Assembly: GCA_905183005.1 (NCBI GenBank)
Contig: CAJJDO010000011.1
Location: 831,928 to 895,927 of the forward strand
Source of the DNA: Paramecium pentaurelia
Lineage: Eukaryota > Ciliophora > Oligohymenophorea > Peniculida > Parameciidae
DNA: 64,000 nucleotides
Direction of reading: 5' to 3'
Part shown: in pieces, positions 63,546 to 64,000 of the stretch
Layout: each line of letters opens with the position of its first letter
Position numbering within the stretch: the stretch's first letter is position 1
Program-made: the position numbers and the translations under genes
Notes under the pieces: generated by a model
Databases searched by the model: none
Told to the model about the DNA's origin: nothing
What the model saw: only the letters and a program-made list of their open reading frames with translations

Positions 63546-63880
63546 CGTGAGGATTATCGAAGTGATTTTGTTTGATTACACTCATTTCCATTAAAATTTT
63601 TTTTTATTCAAAGTTTTAAGGAGGTACCTTTACTCTTAAAAATTAGGGCTTCTCATTAAAATTGTATCAAAAATTTAAATATATATTTAATAAATTATTC
63701 GACAAAAGTCTATTATATAAATTCAATACAAAAGATTCCCTTATGAGTTTAGAAGAGGATTGATCTCGCCAATTAAAGCTATGAAAAAATCAAGATAAAG
63801 AATGATTTTTTAATTTGTGGTTAATATGTAAAATGTGATTGAAATGTATCAGAATTTAAGAAAATTTTAGTGGAGCATGA

Positions 63881-64000
63881 AAGTGTTATTGTAAATGGAA
63901 AAACTTGAAAATCTATCAGTTGAATTAATTAGATGGTCATAGTAATTCTGTCTACTCAGTCTGTTTCTCTCCTGATGGAAATACATTAGCTTCTGGTAGT
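63881..64000 (+). CDS. WD40-repeat protein (5' end only, runs off window)
   Basis: The last 40 codons read KNLKIYQLNQLDGHSNSV, YSVCFSPDGNTLASGS, the start of a canonical WD40 repeat (GH...V.SV.FSPDG..LASGS). A TGA at 63878-63880 lies just before in this frame, so the first exon must be upstream in another phase (for example from ATG 63844) and joined by a small intron I could not fix. WD40 propellers are protein-binding platforms; the partner and role depend on sequence outside the window. Confidence 0.75.

Noticed and set aside
1..64000. tRNA genes, rRNA, CRISPR arrays, telomere repeats, transposons
   Set aside because: I looked for cloverleaf-type blocks, GGGGTT/GGGTTT-type repeats, regularly spaced repeats and transposase motifs and saw none. 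A covariance-model scan would be needed to exclude RNA genes.
1..64000. Frameshifted or pseudogene-rich bacterial DNA (because of many in-frame stops)
   Set aside because: The stops are only TAA and TAG, never TGA, inside conserved proteins such as eL32, SRP54 and dynamin, and the frame changes coincide with 20-30 base GT...AG segments. This is the ciliate code plus tiny introns.

Overview
The window reads as somatic (macronuclear) DNA of a ciliate of the Paramecium type. Reading frames of recognisable proteins run through many TAA and TAG codons, which must be glutamine, and all end at TGA. Genes are cut by tiny introns of about 20-30 bases, mostly GTA...TAG. DNA is very AT-rich and genes lie close together on both strands. 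There are no operons, no Shine-Dalgarno sites, and no tRNA, CRISPR or bacterial mobile element that I could see. The species cannot be named from the sequence alone. For many genes I checked the model arithmetically: gene span minus introns is a whole number of codons.

Layout. 1-6.8 kb: a very large Cys-rich secreted or surface protein (minus, runs off the left edge). 6.9-9.6 kb: a four-helix membrane protein joined to an extracellular-type beta domain. 9.6-12.8 kb: enoyl-CoA hydratase, a GYPP-repeat/zinc-ribbon protein and a coiled-coil protein. 12.9-25.4 kb: four dispersed copies of a small secreted F5/8-type (galactose-binding fold) protein, interleaved with ribosomal protein eL32, a cyclin, a NEK-type kinase, an ankyrin protein, a Qb-SNARE and unknown genes. 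26-36.3 kb: dynamin, an OST-alpha/TMEM184 membrane protein, a coiled-coil protein, a MYB-like protein, SRP54 and an MRH-type lectin membrane protein. 36.7-49 kb: two unknown proteins, an ANTH adaptor, a two-pass receptor-like protein, an N-myristoylation candidate, a SWI3-type chromatin subunit and an intronless helical-repeat protein. 49.2-58.2 kb: one enormous gene, an anoctamin (TMEM16) core with a long N-terminal region and a tail of about 1,900 residues. 58.2-63.8 kb: gene-poor DNA with scattered protein-like fragments that look decayed. 63.9-64 kb: start of a WD40-repeat gene.

Functional themes. Several genes act in membrane traffic (dynamin, Qb-SNARE, ANTH adaptor, MRH lectin, SRP54). 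Others are surface or membrane proteins (the giant Cys-rich protein, the F5/8 family, the four-helix protein, OST-alpha, the receptor-like protein, anoctamin). These are neighbours, not a co-regulated unit. The most unusual items are the ~2,995-residue anoctamin fusion and two polyglutamine tracts written purely as TAA codons (25 in the kinase, 30 in dynamin).
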